A stretch of DNA of 64,000 nucleotides from Gemmatimonadota bacterium (GCA_016713785.1 JADJOM010000003.1:2613859-2677858); one strand, 5' to 3'. Shown: positions 11,070 to 20,695, counted from the first letter of the stretch. Program-made: numbers and translations. The notes: generated by a model from the sequence alone, not told the origin.

Positions 11070-11688
11070 GCTCGCCCTCGGGCGCCGCCTCCAGCAGGTC
11101 GGCGTCCGGCTGCGCGGGGCTGGTGTATTCGAGCGCCAGCTCGCTCCCCGCCGCCGCCGCCTTCACCCGCTGCATCACCACCTGCCCCGCCCCGAGCGAC
11201 ATGTGGAAGGCGCGCACGTACTCCACCACCGCGCGGCCCACCGGCAGGTGCCCCGCCAGCAGCTCCGCGAAGGCCTGCGCGTTGCGGATGTGGGTGGCGG
11301 TCACCGCCTCCGACGCCCGCGCCCCCACCATCCGCGCCAGCTCGAGCGTCCGCTCCTGGTAGGCCCGCCGGTAGCGGATGAGCTTCACCACCAGGTCGAG
11401 CCGGAGCACGCGCCACCCCCGGAGCGTCGGCAGGGCGGCCTGCGCGGGCAGGTGGTCGAGCTCCAGCGCCGCCAGCGTCCGGGTCCGGATCGGCTCGTGC
11501 ATCATCGCCGAGACGGGCACCACCGTCAGGTAGAGCTCCAGCGCCTCCAGCGGCGACACGCGGCTCGAAAATTCCCCCACGAACTGCAGCGCCTGCTCGG
11601 TGTGGCTGGCCACCAGCGCCTCCCACGCCACGGCGTACGCCACCCGCACCTGGGTGCGCAGCGGGCGCGGGAACTGCCGGATCGGCAT
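11014..11688 (-). CDS. Hypothetical alpha-helical protein
   Basis: A 224-residue protein beginning MPIRQFPRPLRTQVRVAYAVAWEALVASH. It is predicted to be almost wholly helical, rich in Leu, Ala, Arg and Glu, with no signal peptide or clear transmembrane helix, and ends in a Pro/Ser/Ala-rich tail. No family was recognised. The 3' end runs 56 bp into the end of the convergent rho gene. The frame is open further upstream to 11808, but those residues are low-complexity, so the ATG at 11688 is preferred. Confidence 0.5.
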   Translation of the reverse strand: MPIRQFPRPLRTQVRVAYAVAWEALVASHTEQALQFVGEFSSRVSPLEALELYLTVVPVSAMMHEPIRTRTLAALELDHLPAQAALPTLRGWRVLRLDLVVKLIRYRRAYQERTLELARMVGARASEAVTATHIRNAQAFAELLAGHLPVGRAVVEYVRAFHMSLGAGQVVMQRVKAAAAGSELALEYTSPAQPDADLLEAAPEGELSLPAPPAPHSSPSAASA

Positions 11689-11870
11689 CTCGCTCGGTAC
11701 GGACACGCGGTGTCGCTCCCCCGGGGGTGACGGAAAGCCGCCCCCGGGCCGGGGGGCGGACGCCCCAAGCTCGACCCCGGGAACGCCGGAAACAAGCGGT
11801 CCCGTCACAGTCCGCGCTAAGTGCTTGGAGGGCTGGCAGATCGGAACCCGCAGCGGTGCCCCGGAAAGGC

Positions 11871-12704
11871 TCAGGGCAGCCCCGCGAGGAAGTGCCGGAT
11901 GCCCGCCTCATACTCCCGGGCCCCGGTTTCGAAGGCGTCGTCGTGCCCGCCGGCCACCTCCAGGAAGGTCCGGGGCGCCCGGGCCGCCTGATGGAGGCGG
12001 CGCCCGTGACCGATGGGAATGGTCTGGTCGTCGCGGCCGTGGATGATGAGCACCGGCATCCGCACCGCGCCGATCCGCGCCAGCGATGGAAACCGGTTGT
12101 GCCCGATCCACCGCACCGGGAGCCAGGGATAGACCTCCGCCGCGCGATCCGGAACCGAGGTGAACGCCCCCTCGAGGATGAGCCCGGCCGCCTCCACCCG
12201 CGTGGCGAGCTCCACCGCCACCCCGCTGCCGAGCGAGTGCCCATAGATCAGGATCCGCGCCGGCGGCACCCGGAGGGTGTCGCGCAGATACTGGTACGCC
12301 GCGGTGGCGTCGGCGTAGAGCCCCGCCTCGCTGGGCACGCCGCCGCTCAGGCCATAGCCCCGGTAGTCCAGCGCCAGCACCCCGAGGCCGAGCCCGTGGA
12401 GCTGCTGGTCGTGCTCGGGGCGGCCCGGCGTGGCCAGGTTTCCGGCGTTGCCGTGCAGCACCAGGACCCAGCGCCCGGCGGGAGCGGCCGGCGACGGGGC
12501 CAGCCTCCACGCCGTGAGCGGGGTGCCATCGCCGCTGGGGAACTGCACCGCCTCGATCACGGTCCCGTCGTCGAGCGCGGGCACCGGCACCGGTCCCGGC
12601 TCGGGCTGGAAGACGATCCGGTCCTCGTTTCCCACCAGCCAGACGAGGATGGCGACATAGCCGGCGGCAGCCACGCCGAGCACCAGGAGCAGGGCGCGGA
12701 TCAC
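11871..12704 (-). CDS. Membrane-anchored alpha/beta hydrolase (ABHD13/17-like)
   Basis: A 277-residue serine hydrolase with an N-terminal transmembrane helix (IRALLLVLGVAAAGYVAILVWLV). The oxyanion region is LVLHGNAGN, the nucleophile elbow GHSLGSG, the acid HGRDDQTIP and the catalytic His in GGHDDAF. The spacing matches the BEM46/ABHD13-17 group of esterases and depalmitoylases. The GTG start overlaps the stop of the upstream kinase by 4 bp (GTGA), so it is the last gene of the fadI-fadJ-kinase-hydrolase operon. An acyl-thioesterase or lipase role fits the context but is inference. Confidence 0.85.
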   Translation of the reverse strand: MIRALLLVLGVAAAGYVAILVWLVGNEDRIVFQPEPGPVPVPALDDGTVIEAVQFPSGDGTPLTAWRLAPSPAAPAGRWVLVLHGNAGNLATPGRPEHDQQLHGLGLGVLALDYRGYGLSGGVPSEAGLYADATAAYQYLRDTLRVPPARILIYGHSLGSGVAVELATRVEAAGLILEGAFTSVPDRAAEVYPWLPVRWIGHNRFPSLARIGAVRMPVLIIHGRDDQTIPIGHGRRLHQAARAPRTFLEVAGGHDDAFETGAREYEAGIRHFLAGLP

Positions 12705-14998
12705 GCGAGCTTGAGGTGTTCGAGCAGCGCGCGGAAGCGCGGGTCGGCGCGGACCGGGTCGAACAGCGGGTCCACCCGCAGGTAGGTGAGCCAGCCGCGC
12801 CGCTCGGCCCGGGCCTGTTCCAGCCAGTGGAAGGCGTCGTCGGTGCGGCCCAGGGTGAGCGCCAGCCGGGCCCAGTTGGTGGGCGAGACATACCGCTCCG
12901 TGGCCAGCGCGCCGAAGCGCTCCCACGTGGCGTGGGCGGCGGCCTCCCGTCCGCGCAGCAGGTCGATCTGGGCCTGCGTCTGCAGCGCCTGCGCGTCGTC
13001 GGGGCTCAGGTCGAGGCAGCTCTGGATGGCCTCGCCGGCCTCGTCGACCCGGCGCGCCAGCGTGAGCAGCACGGCCAGGTTGAGGTAGGTGTCCGACTGT
13101 TCCGGGTTCATCACCAGCGCCTGCTGCAGGTAGGGCACGCCGGCCTCGGGGGTGCGGTCGTAGTAGTAGAGCCAGCCGCAGCTGCGCCGGATGGAGACCG
13201 AGGTCGGGTCCAGCTCCACCGCGCGCTGCCCCTCAAGGATCGCCTCCCGGGTGCGCCCCAGGGCGGCGAGGTACCAGGAGTACCACTGCCGGGCCGAGGC
13301 GTAGCGCGGATCGAGCGCGATGGCGCGGCGGAACTCCCGCTCCGCGGCGGGCCAGTCCCAGTCATGGATGAACAGCACCCACGCGAGCGAGGTGTGCGCC
13401 TCCGCCAGGGTGTCGTCCAGCTCGATGGCCTTCCGCGCCTCGCGCCGCGCCCGGCCCAGCCCCTCGGCCACGGGCATGTTGCGGTAGTCCACGTGCTGGG
13501 CGTAGGCGTCGGCCAGCCCGGTGTACGCCAGGGCAAAGCCGGGGTCTTCCGCGATGGCCTGCTCGAAGTACCGCACCGCCTGCTCCATCCCGGCACCGGT
13601 GCGCTGGTTCCAGGCGTGGCGGCCGCGGAGGTAGAGGTGGAAGGCGCGCGGGCTGGTGGCGGCGCGCCGGCGCCCGGGGTCGCCCACCAGGCCGAGCTGG
13701 GTGCGGAGCGTGCCGACGATGGAACGGGCCAGCTCATCCTCGAGCGCCAGGATGTCGCGGCCTTCGCGGTCGAAGCGCTCCGACCAGAGCAGGCGGCCGT
13801 CGGTGGCATCGGAGAGCTGGGCGGTGACGCGGAAGCGGTCGGCCACGCGGCGGACGCTCCCCTCGAGCACGATCGACACCCCGAGCAGCGCGCCGATGGC
13901 GCGCACATCCTGGTGCCGTCCCTTGATGGCGAAGACCGAACTGCGGGGCGCCACCCGCAGCCCCTCCACGGCGCCGAGGGCGTGGATGAGCTCCTCGGTG
14001 AGCCCGTCGCTCACGTACTCGTTGTCGGGGTCCGGGCTCGCGTTGGTGAACGGCAGCACGGCGATGGCGCGCCGCGCGGCGGCGCTGGCGTAGTCCGGCA
14101 GCCCGGAGAGCGGGGTCACCAGCGCCTCGCAGAACTCCGCGACGGTCGCGAAGCGGTCGGCCGGCTCCTTGGCCAGGGCGCGGAGCAGCGCCTGCTCCAC
14201 CGGCGCCGGGACCTCAGGCCGGCGGGCCCGCGGCGGCGGGGGCGGCTCGGTGGCGTGGCGGGCCATCGTGGCGCGCGGCCCCGAGCCGGTGAACGGCGGC
14301 AGGCCGGTGAGCAGCTCGTACAGCACGCAGGCCAGCGCGTACTGGTCGCTGCGCGCATCGAGCACCGGGTCGCCGCTGGCCTGCTCGGGGCTCATGTAGT
14401 CCGGGGTGCCGACCGCCATGCCCGGCGCCGTGACCGAACCGGCCGGCTCGCAGGCGTCGCACAGGCCGCGCGCCACGCCGAAGTCGGCCACCACCGGCTC
14501 CCCCTCCTGCAGCAGGATGTTCTCCGGCTTGATGTCGCGATGCAGGATGCCGCGGCGGTGGGCGTAGTCGAGCGCCGCCCCGACCGCGCGCACCAGGCGG
14601 ATGGCCTGGCCCACCGGGAGGCGGCCCTCGGCGCGGAGCAGGTCGCGCAGCGAACCGCCCGCCACCAGCGGCATCACGTAGAACAGCAGCGCGGCGCCGC
14701 CCGGGCCGGGCAGCTCGCCCGAGTCGTACAGCGGCAGGATGTGGGGATGGCCCAGCTGGGCGGCGTAACGGATCTCGCGCAGGAAGCGGTCGGCCGACTC
14801 CCCTGACGCGAGCAGGCCGGCCCGGATCGCCTTGATGGCGACGGGCCGGCCGTGGCGGCGGTCCTGGGCGCGGAGCACGACCGCCATCCCGCCGTGCCCG
14901 ATCGGGGCCTCGAGGTCGTACCGGCCGGCCAGCGCCGCGCGCAGCGCCTCCAGCGAGTCGTGCGGGTCGGCGGCGGAGGGGTCGTCGCCGCGGCTCAC
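12701..14998 (-). CDS. Soluble serine/threonine protein kinase with TPR domain, inside the fad operon
   Basis: A 765-residue Hanks kinase: glycine loop GHGGMAVV at 34-41, Lys56, catalytic loop HRDIKPEN at 153-160, DFG at 172-174 and MSPEQ near 203. The activation segment carries an unusual Cys pair (CDAC, residues 180-183). No transmembrane helix is seen. After the kinase comes an AIAVLPFTN...YVSDGLTEELI domain, found in CadC/TolB-like regulators, then about eight TPR units to the C-terminus. The start is the GTG overlapping the fadJ stop (GTGA). Its place between fadJ and a hydrolase suggests it responds to or controls fatty-acid oxidation; that link is inference. Confidence 0.88.
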   Translation of the reverse strand: MSRGDDPSAADPHDSLEALRAALAGRYDLEAPIGHGGMAVVLRAQDRRHGRPVAIKAIRAGLLASGESADRFLREIRYAAQLGHPHILPLYDSGELPGPGGAALLFYVMPLVAGGSLRDLLRAEGRLPVGQAIRLVRAVGAALDYAHRRGILHRDIKPENILLQEGEPVVADFGVARGLCDACEPAGSVTAPGMAVGTPDYMSPEQASGDPVLDARSDQYALACVLYELLTGLPPFTGSGPRATMARHATEPPPPPRARRPEVPAPVEQALLRALAKEPADRFATVAEFCEALVTPLSGLPDYASAAARRAIAVLPFTNASPDPDNEYVSDGLTEELIHALGAVEGLRVAPRSSVFAIKGRHQDVRAIGALLGVSIVLEGSVRRVADRFRVTAQLSDATDGRLLWSERFDREGRDILALEDELARSIVGTLRTQLGLVGDPGRRRAATSPRAFHLYLRGRHAWNQRTGAGMEQAVRYFEQAIAEDPGFALAYTGLADAYAQHVDYRNMPVAEGLGRARREARKAIELDDTLAEAHTSLAWVLFIHDWDWPAAEREFRRAIALDPRYASARQWYSWYLAALGRTREAILEGQRAVELDPTSVSIRRSCGWLYYYDRTPEAGVPYLQQALVMNPEQSDTYLNLAVLLTLARRVDEAGEAIQSCLDLSPDDAQALQTQAQIDLLRGREAAAHATWERFGALATERYVSPTNWARLALTLGRTDDAFHWLEQARAERRGWLTYLRVDPLFDPVRADPRFRALLEHLKLA

Positions 14999-17139
14999 GC
15001 CGGGTAGAACCTCCCGCCCGCCTCCGCCATCCGCACCAGGGTGTCGCAGGGCGTGAAGCGCGGGCCGTGGACGGCGGCGAGCGCGCGGAGCACTTCCACC
15101 ACCCGTGGCGCGCCGAGGTCGTCGATGTAGCGGAGCGGGCCGCCGCGGAACGGCGGGTACCCGATCCCGAAGATGGCGCCGATGTCGCCGTCGCGCGGAC
15201 TGCGGACCACCCCCTCGCCCATGGCCATCGCGGCCTCGTTGAGCATGCTGTAGACCAGGCGCTGCTCGGCGTCGGTGGTGGCGGCGGGGGCGCGCGGCTT
15301 GAGGCCGAGGAGGTCGTAGACCGACTCGTCGGGGCCGGTCTTCTGTCCCTTGTGGTAGTGGTAGAACCCCTTGCCGTTCTTGCGCCCGAGCCGCTGGTCG
15401 GCGAGCAGCTTGCCGATGAGCTCCGAGGGCTTGAGCCGGTCGCCGTAGGCGGCGTGCATCACCGTGCCTGCCTTGGCGCCCACGTCGAGGCCCACCTCGT
15501 CGAGCAGGGTGATGGGCCCGACCGGGAAGCCGAAGCGGGTCATCAGCCGGTCGAGCAGCTCCATCGGCACCCCTTCGCTGAAGAGGTGGCCGGCCTCGTT
15601 CATGTAGGGGATCAGGATCCGGTTCACCCAGAAGCCGGGCCGGTCGCGGACCACGATCACGGTCTTGCCGATCTTGCGGCCGAACTGCACCGCGGTGGCG
15701 ATGGCGTCGGGACTGGTGCGGTCGGTGGGGATGACCTCGAGCAGCGGCATCCGGTCCACCGGCGAGAAGAAGTGCATCCCGAGCACGCTCGCCGGCCGCG
15801 CCGCCCGGGCCGCGATGTCGGCGATGGGAATGGTCGAGGTGTTGGTGGCGAAGATCGTCGTGGCCGGGGTGGCCGCCTCGGTCTCGGCCAGCACCGTGCG
15901 CTTGACGTCGAGGTCCTCGAACACCGCCTCGATCACCAGGTCGGCGCGCGGGAAGCTGGTGAAGTCGGTGCCGCCCGAGAGCAGCGCCGCGAGACGCTCG
16001 TACTCGAACCGGGTGATCCGCTTCCGCTTGAGCCGGCCGTGGAGGATGTCGGTGGCGGCCTTGAGCCCCTTCCCCACCCGGGCCAGCTCGGTGTCCCTGA
16101 CCCGCACGTCGACGCCGGCGCTGCTCACCGCCGTCCCCGCGATGCCCGCCCCCATGAATCCGGACCCGATCACCGCCAGGCGCTCCACCGTGCGCGGGGT
16201 GGCCGTCACGCCCTCGGGGAGGCCATCGTCCTTCTTGAGCGCGGTGGTGGCGAAGAAGATCCCGATCAGCTTGCGGGAGACGTCGGTGGCGGCGAGCTCG
16301 CCGAACTTCTGGTGCTCCACCGCGAACCCGCGCGCGAGCCCGCCCTCGAGGCCGGCCTTCACCGCCGCCAGCGCCGCGAGGGGCGCGGGGTAATGACCGC
16401 CGCTCTTCTTGAGGGTGTCCTTGCGCGCCTTGTGATAGACGAACATCCGCCCGGGGATGCTGCGGTCGAAGATCGCCCCCATGAGCCCGCCGCGGGCGGG
16501 CCGGCTGGCCGGCCGCGCGGGGACGCCGGCGGCCAGCAGCCGCTCCGCCGCCGCGAGCGCGGTGTCGAGCAGGATGGCCTTCGGCACCAGCTCGTCCACC
16601 ATGCCGAGCTTGAAGGCCTTGGACCCGCCCTCGGTCTTGCCGGGCATGATGATCCCGAGCGCGGCGGAGAGCCCGATCAGGCGGGGGAGCCGCACGCAAC
16701 CGCCCGCGCCGGGCAGCAGCCCCAGCTGCACCTCGGGGAGGCCGATCTGGGTCCGGGGGTGGTCGGTGGCCACGCGCCAGTCGCAGGCCAGCGCCAGCTC
16801 GTAGCCGCCGCCGAGGCAGGCGCCGTGGATGGCGCAGACCACCGGCTTGGGGAAGTCGTCCAGCCGCTGCAGCATCGCCTGGCCCTCGCGGGAGAGGCGG
16901 GTGAACGCCTCCTGGCCCGCGAGCCGGGTGAATTCCTCGATGTCGGCGCCGGCGATGAAGCTGTCGGGCTTGCCGGAGGTGATCACCAGCGCCTGCACCG
17001 CGGCGTCGCCGCGCACCTGCTCCAGCGCCGCCTCGAACTCCTGCTTGACCTGGGCGTTGAGCTTGTTGACGGGCTCGCCCGGCAGGTCGAGCGTGAGGAC
17101 GGCGACGCGGCCGTGGGTCCGGAGGGTCAGGGCGGTCAT
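14995..17139 (-). CDS. fadJ: Fatty acid oxidation complex alpha subunit (enoyl-CoA hydratase / 3-hydroxyacyl-CoA dehydrogenase)
   Basis: A 714-residue bifunctional enzyme. The N-terminal crotonase domain carries SFIAGADIEEF and the HGACLGGGYELALACDWR segment with the catalytic acidic site. The central NAD-binding motif GSGFMGAGIAG is near residue 323 and is followed by HFFSPVDRMPLLEVIPT, which has the catalytic His of the 3-hydroxyacyl-CoA dehydrogenase. The C-terminal domain contains GFYHYHKGQKTGPDES. It catalyses hydration and NAD-dependent oxidation in beta-oxidation, working with the thiolase upstream. ATG 17139 overlaps the thiolase stop by 4 bp (ATGA). Confidence 0.94.
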   Translation of the reverse strand: MTALTLRTHGRVAVLTLDLPGEPVNKLNAQVKQEFEAALEQVRGDAAVQALVITSGKPDSFIAGADIEEFTRLAGQEAFTRLSREGQAMLQRLDDFPKPVVCAIHGACLGGGYELALACDWRVATDHPRTQIGLPEVQLGLLPGAGGCVRLPRLIGLSAALGIIMPGKTEGGSKAFKLGMVDELVPKAILLDTALAAAERLLAAGVPARPASRPARGGLMGAIFDRSIPGRMFVYHKARKDTLKKSGGHYPAPLAALAAVKAGLEGGLARGFAVEHQKFGELAATDVSRKLIGIFFATTALKKDDGLPEGVTATPRTVERLAVIGSGFMGAGIAGTAVSSAGVDVRVRDTELARVGKGLKAATDILHGRLKRKRITRFEYERLAALLSGGTDFTSFPRADLVIEAVFEDLDVKRTVLAETEAATPATTIFATNTSTIPIADIAARAARPASVLGMHFFSPVDRMPLLEVIPTDRTSPDAIATAVQFGRKIGKTVIVVRDRPGFWVNRILIPYMNEAGHLFSEGVPMELLDRLMTRFGFPVGPITLLDEVGLDVGAKAGTVMHAAYGDRLKPSELIGKLLADQRLGRKNGKGFYHYHKGQKTGPDESVYDLLGLKPRAPAATTDAEQRLVYSMLNEAAMAMGEGVVRSPRDGDIGAIFGIGYPPFRGGPLRYIDDLGAPRVVEVLRALAAVHGPRFTPCDTLVRMAEAGGRFYPA

Positions 17140-18422
17140 ACGCGCTCCAGCACCATGGCGAAGCCCATCCCGCCCTGGGCGCAGATGGAGATGAGGCCGA
17201 ACTGCACGTCGCGGTGCACCATCTCGTTGGCGAGCGTGGTGGCGATGCGGGCGCCGGTGGCGCCGAAGGGATGGCCGATCGCGAGGGAGCCGCCATGGAC
17301 GTTGGTCCGCTCCCAGTCGACCTCGCCCACCGGCCCGCTGCGGCCCAGCTTCGTGGCCCACGCCGGGCTGGCCCAGGCCTGGGCGTTGGAGAGCACCTGA
17401 CTGGCGAACGCCTCGTGGATCTCCACCAGGCCGAGTTCCTTCCAGGTGATCCCGGCGCGGTCGAGCGCCTTCGGGACGGCGTAGGCCGGCCCCATCAGGA
17501 GCTGCCACCCGGGATCCACGGCGGCCACCGCGTAGCTCCGCACCACCGCCAGCGGCCGGTAGCCGAGGGCGCGGGCCTTCTCCTCGTTCATCATCAGGAC
17601 CACCGCGGCGCCATCGGTGAGCGCCGAGGCGTTGCCGGCGGTGACCGAGCCATAGCGGCGGTCGAACACCGGCTTGAGCTTGGCCAGCTGCTCCAGCGAG
17701 GTGTCGCCGCGGACCAGGTTGTCGGTGGTGACCACCTCGTCCATCCCGCGGCCGCCGAACCAGGGCGCGATCTCCTGCGCCAGGCGTCCGCTCTGGGTGG
17801 CGGCGGCGGCGCGCTGGTGGCTCAGCAGCGCCAGGCGGTCCTGCGCCTCACGGGTGATGCCGTTCTCCTTGGCCATCTTCTCCGCCGACTGCCCCATCGA
17901 CTCGCCGGTGGAGGGTTCGGCGATGGCGGGGGAGACCGGGATGAGGTCCCGGGGCCGGATCTTGAGGAAGGTCCCCACCCGCTGGCCCAGGGTCTTCGCC
18001 TTGCTCGCCTCGAGCAGGATCTGGGTCATCCGCTTGCTGTGCAGGATGGGGATGTCGGAGAGCGACTCGACCCCGCCCGCCAGCACCACGTCGGCGTGCC
18101 CGAGGGTGATCTGGTCCGCGGCGTAGGTGATGGCCTGGCCGGCGGAGGCGCAGGCGCGGTTCATGGAGAAGGCGGGGACGGTGCGCGGCAGCTGCGGCAG
18201 CAGGCTCACCTCGCGCGCCACGTTGGGGGCGAGGACCGAGGCCACCACCTGCCCGAAGGCCACCTCATCGACCAGGGCGCCGTCGAGCGCGGTGCGCGCG
18301 AGCAGCTCCTGGGTGACGCGGCGGGCCAGCTGCACCGCGGTGACATCCTTGAAGACGGTGCCGCTCCGGGCGAAGGGCGTGCGCAGGCCGGAGACGATCG
18401 CGGGACGACGGGGGGAAGCCAT
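17136..18422 (-). CDS. fadI: Acetyl-CoA C-acyltransferase (thiolase)
   Basis: A 428-residue thiolase. The acyl-accepting Cys is C91 in NRACASAGQAI, the general-base His lies in GHPFGATGAR (about residue 380), and the second active-site Cys lies in ICAQGGMGFAM (about 410). It performs thiolytic cleavage of 3-ketoacyl-CoA. The FadI-type length and the adjacency to fadJ indicate a trifunctional beta-oxidation complex. ATG 18422 is preferred to an upstream start because the extra 15 residues are proline-rich and unlike thiolases. First gene of the four-gene leftward operon. Confidence 0.94.
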   Translation of the reverse strand: MASPRRPAIVSGLRTPFARSGTVFKDVTAVQLARRVTQELLARTALDGALVDEVAFGQVVASVLAPNVAREVSLLPQLPRTVPAFSMNRACASAGQAITYAADQITLGHADVVLAGGVESLSDIPILHSKRMTQILLEASKAKTLGQRVGTFLKIRPRDLIPVSPAIAEPSTGESMGQSAEKMAKENGITREAQDRLALLSHQRAAAATQSGRLAQEIAPWFGGRGMDEVVTTDNLVRGDTSLEQLAKLKPVFDRRYGSVTAGNASALTDGAAVVLMMNEEKARALGYRPLAVVRSYAVAAVDPGWQLLMGPAYAVPKALDRAGITWKELGLVEIHEAFASQVLSNAQAWASPAWATKLGRSGPVGEVDWERTNVHGGSLAIGHPFGATGARIATTLANEMVHRDVQFGLISICAQGGMGFAMVLERV

Positions 18423-18474
18423 GGCAGGTTCTCGGGGTACTCGGGGCGCCGGCCCGGGAGCCGGCACCGTTGCC

Positions 18475-18490
18475 GCGCACCGCGGTGCGC
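18475..18490. terminator. Short hairpin downstream of methyltransferase gene
   Basis: GCGCACC-GC-GGTGCGC, a perfect 7-bp stem, lies 7 bp after the leftward methyltransferase stop. No T-run follows. It may end that message or lie in the fadI leader. Confidence 0.35.
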
Positions 18491-18497
18491 GCTTATG

Positions 18498-19061
18498 CTA
18501 TGCCCGCTGGGCCACGATCGAGGCGACGGCGCGGACCTTGTTGCCCTCGATGGGCTCGAAGACCTCCCGGCCGTGGAGGGATTCGAACGGGCTCACCAGC
18601 CGGGCCAGTTCCCCCGGCTGCAGCAGGTGGTCGTCGCTGGTCGGGCCCCAGCCGAGGGCCCGCTGCCAGTCCAGGTAGGTCTCCATGATCAGGAGCCCTC
18701 CGGGCGCCACCAGTTCCTGGACGTCCTCCATCCGTTCGCGGTCAAGATAGTTGAACAGCAGCACCACCTCAAAGCGCCCGAGCGCCGGCCACTCGCCCGT
18801 GAGATCCACCGCCTGGAAGTCCACCTGCACGCCCAGCCGGACGGCCGCCTCGCGGCCCGTCTCCAGCTTGACGTCGTCGTGGTCCAGCGCCGTGACCGTG
18901 GCGCCCCACTGCGCCGCCTTGAGCGCGTGCCGGCCCTCCCCGCAGGCCAGGTCGAGCACCCGCATCCCCGGACGGATGAGGTAGTCGTGCCACACGAGCC
19001 AGGTGCTGGGCCGGGGAAGGTACAGGACGGGCGGGGGCGCCCCGCGGGTGAGATCTGGCAT
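18498..19061 (-). CDS. SAM-dependent methyltransferase
   Basis: A 187-residue class I methyltransferase. Motif I is RVLDLACGEGRHAL, the acidic motif II follows as VTALDHDD, and FEVVLLFNYLDR corresponds to motif IV. The compact form resembles TehB/UbiE-like enzymes; the acceptor substrate is unknown. ATG 19061 is used. Its start faces the glpD start 34 bp away, so the short gap must hold both promoters. Confidence 0.82.
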   Translation of the reverse strand: MPDLTRGAPPPVLYLPRPSTWLVWHDYLIRPGMRVLDLACGEGRHALKAAQWGATVTALDHDDVKLETGREAAVRLGVQVDFQAVDLTGEWPALGRFEVVLLFNYLDRERMEDVQELVAPGGLLIMETYLDWQRALGWGPTSDDHLLQPGELARLVSPFESLHGREVFEPIEGNKVRAVASIVAQRA

Positions 19062-19094
19062 CGACCCTCGATCGAGCGACTGAGCGCGTCGCCG

Positions 19095-20681
19095 GTGGAC
19101 CTGCTCATCATCGGCGGCGGCATCACCGGCGCCGGCATCGCGCGGGATGCGGCGATGCGCGGCCTGTCCACCATCCTCGTGGAACAGCACGACCTGGCCT
19201 TCGGCACCAGCTCGCGCTCCAGCCGCCTGATTCACGGCGGGCTGCGCTACCTCGAGGAGGGGGACCTCAAGCTGGTCTTCGAGGCGCTGGCGGAGCGGAA
19301 GGTGCTGCTCACCATCGCGCCCCACCTGGTGCATCGGCTGCCGTTCGTCTTCCCGGTGCACCAGGGCGACCGGGTGCCGCTGTGGCAGATCTGGGCGGGC
19401 ATCTGGCTGTACGACCTGCTGGCCGCCTTCCGCAATGTGAAGCGCCACCGCTTCCTCGGCAAGCGCGGACTGCTGCAGCTGGAGCCGATGCTGCGGGACA
19501 AGGGCCTGCAGGGCGGCGCCCGCTACTACGATGCCCAGTGCGATGACGCCCGCCTGGTGGTGGCCACGGCGCGGAGCGCCATCCGGCACGGCGCCCAGGT
19601 GGCGAACTACATGGCAGTAGAGGAGTTACTGAAGGCCGACGGCCGGGTCCGGGGCGCCCGCATCCGGGACCGCCTGACCGGCGCCACCGGCACTATCCAG
19701 GCCCACGTGGTGGTGAACGCCACGGGCCCCTGGTGCGACCAGCTGCGGCGGCTCGAGGATCCCGCCGCCACCCCGCTGCTCCGCCCCACCAAGGGGACCC
19801 ACGTGGTGGTCCGCCGGAACCGCCTGGGCCATGAGGCGGCGGTGACCCTCACCAGCCCCATCGACGGCCGGGTGATGTTCGTGCTCCCCTGGGGGGAGTT
19901 CTCGTACATCGGCACCACGGACACCGACACCACCGAGGGCCCCGACGCGGTGCGCGCCACGGCGGACGACGTGGTGTACCTCCTCCGCTCCGCCAACGCC
20001 GCCTTCCCCAATGCCCACCTCGACGCGCGCGACGTGATCGCCACCTGGGCCGGGCTCCGGCCCCTGATCGCCCCGCCGGACCGGGTCGGCGCCTCCCAGA
20101 TCCCGCGGGAGCACGTCATCGTCACCGGGCCCGGGGGGATGCTGTCGATCGCCGGCGGCAAGCTCACCACCTATCGCACCATGGCGGCGGAGCTGGTGGA
20201 CGAGGTGACCGCCGCGCTGCACGCGCTCGACGGCCGCCCCCGTGCCCCGCGCCCCGCCACCGACCGCGAGCCGCTCCCCGGCGGCGAGGTGCCCGACCTC
20301 GAGCCGCTGGGCCAGGCGGGGCTGGAGCTCGGGCTGCCGATCGCCGCGGTGGATCACATCGTGCGCACCTTCGGCACCGAGTGCGCCGCGGTCTTCAACC
20401 TGGTCCGGGAGGAGCGCGGCCTGGCGGCGCCGCTCAGCCCGGATCACCCCGCCATCGGGGCGGAGGTGGTGCACGTGGCGCGGCGGGAGTTCGCCCGGCT
20501 GGTCGAGGACGTCCTGGTGCGGCGGCTGCACCTCTACTACGAGACCACCGACCGGGGCGCGGGCGCGGCGGGCCGCACCGCCGAGCTGCTCGGCGCGGAG
20601 CTGGGGTGGAGCGCGGAACGGATCGAGAAGGAACGGCTCCGCTACCACGCCATGGCCACCGACCCGCTCCCGTCCGCGTAG
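19095..20681 (+). CDS. glpD: FAD-dependent glycerol-3-phosphate dehydrogenase
   Basis: Aerobic quinone-linked G3P dehydrogenase of 528 residues, producing DHAP at the membrane. The FAD Rossmann motif GGGITGAG is at residues 7-14, the GTSSRSSRLIHGGLRYLE motif follows, and VVNATGPWCD and GGKLTTYR are typical family segments. The C-terminal domain with a Tyr/His-rich segment matches DAO_C. No ATG is available near the first conserved strand, so GTG 19095, directly before the FAD-binding strand, is the best start. No glycerol kinase or facilitator is adjacent. Confidence 0.92.
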   Translation: MDLLIIGGGITGAGIARDAAMRGLSTILVEQHDLAFGTSSRSSRLIHGGLRYLEEGDLKLVFEALAERKVLLTIAPHLVHRLPFVFPVHQGDRVPLWQIWAGIWLYDLLAAFRNVKRHRFLGKRGLLQLEPMLRDKGLQGGARYYDAQCDDARLVVATARSAIRHGAQVANYMAVEELLKADGRVRGARIRDRLTGATGTIQAHVVVNATGPWCDQLRRLEDPAATPLLRPTKGTHVVVRRNRLGHEAAVTLTSPIDGRVMFVLPWGEFSYIGTTDTDTTEGPDAVRATADDVVYLLRSANAAFPNAHLDARDVIATWAGLRPLIAPPDRVGASQIPREHVIVTGPGGMLSIAGGKLTTYRTMAAELVDEVTAALHALDGRPRAPRPATDREPLPGGEVPDLEPLGQAGLELGLPIAAVDHIVRTFGTECAAVFNLVREERGLAAPLSPDHPAIGAEVVHVARREFARLVEDVLVRRLHLYYETTDRGAGAAGRTAELLGAELGWSAERIEKERLRYHAMATDPLPSA

Positions 20682-20695
20682 GTCCGCAACGCAAA

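Noticed and set aside
12701..17296. Apparent 1531-codon fusion of the kinase with a frame running through fadJ
   Set aside because: The upstream part is an out-of-frame reading of fadJ; the kinase has its own GTG start overlapping the fadJ stop.
12716..17400. Long rightward frames opposite the kinase and fadJ
   Set aside because: No domains, and the leftward genes form a coherent overlapping operon.
17214..19094. In-frame extension of glpD far upstream of its FAD motif
   Set aside because: It runs antisense through the thiolase and methyltransferase genes; the GTG just before the FAD-binding strand is the sensible start.
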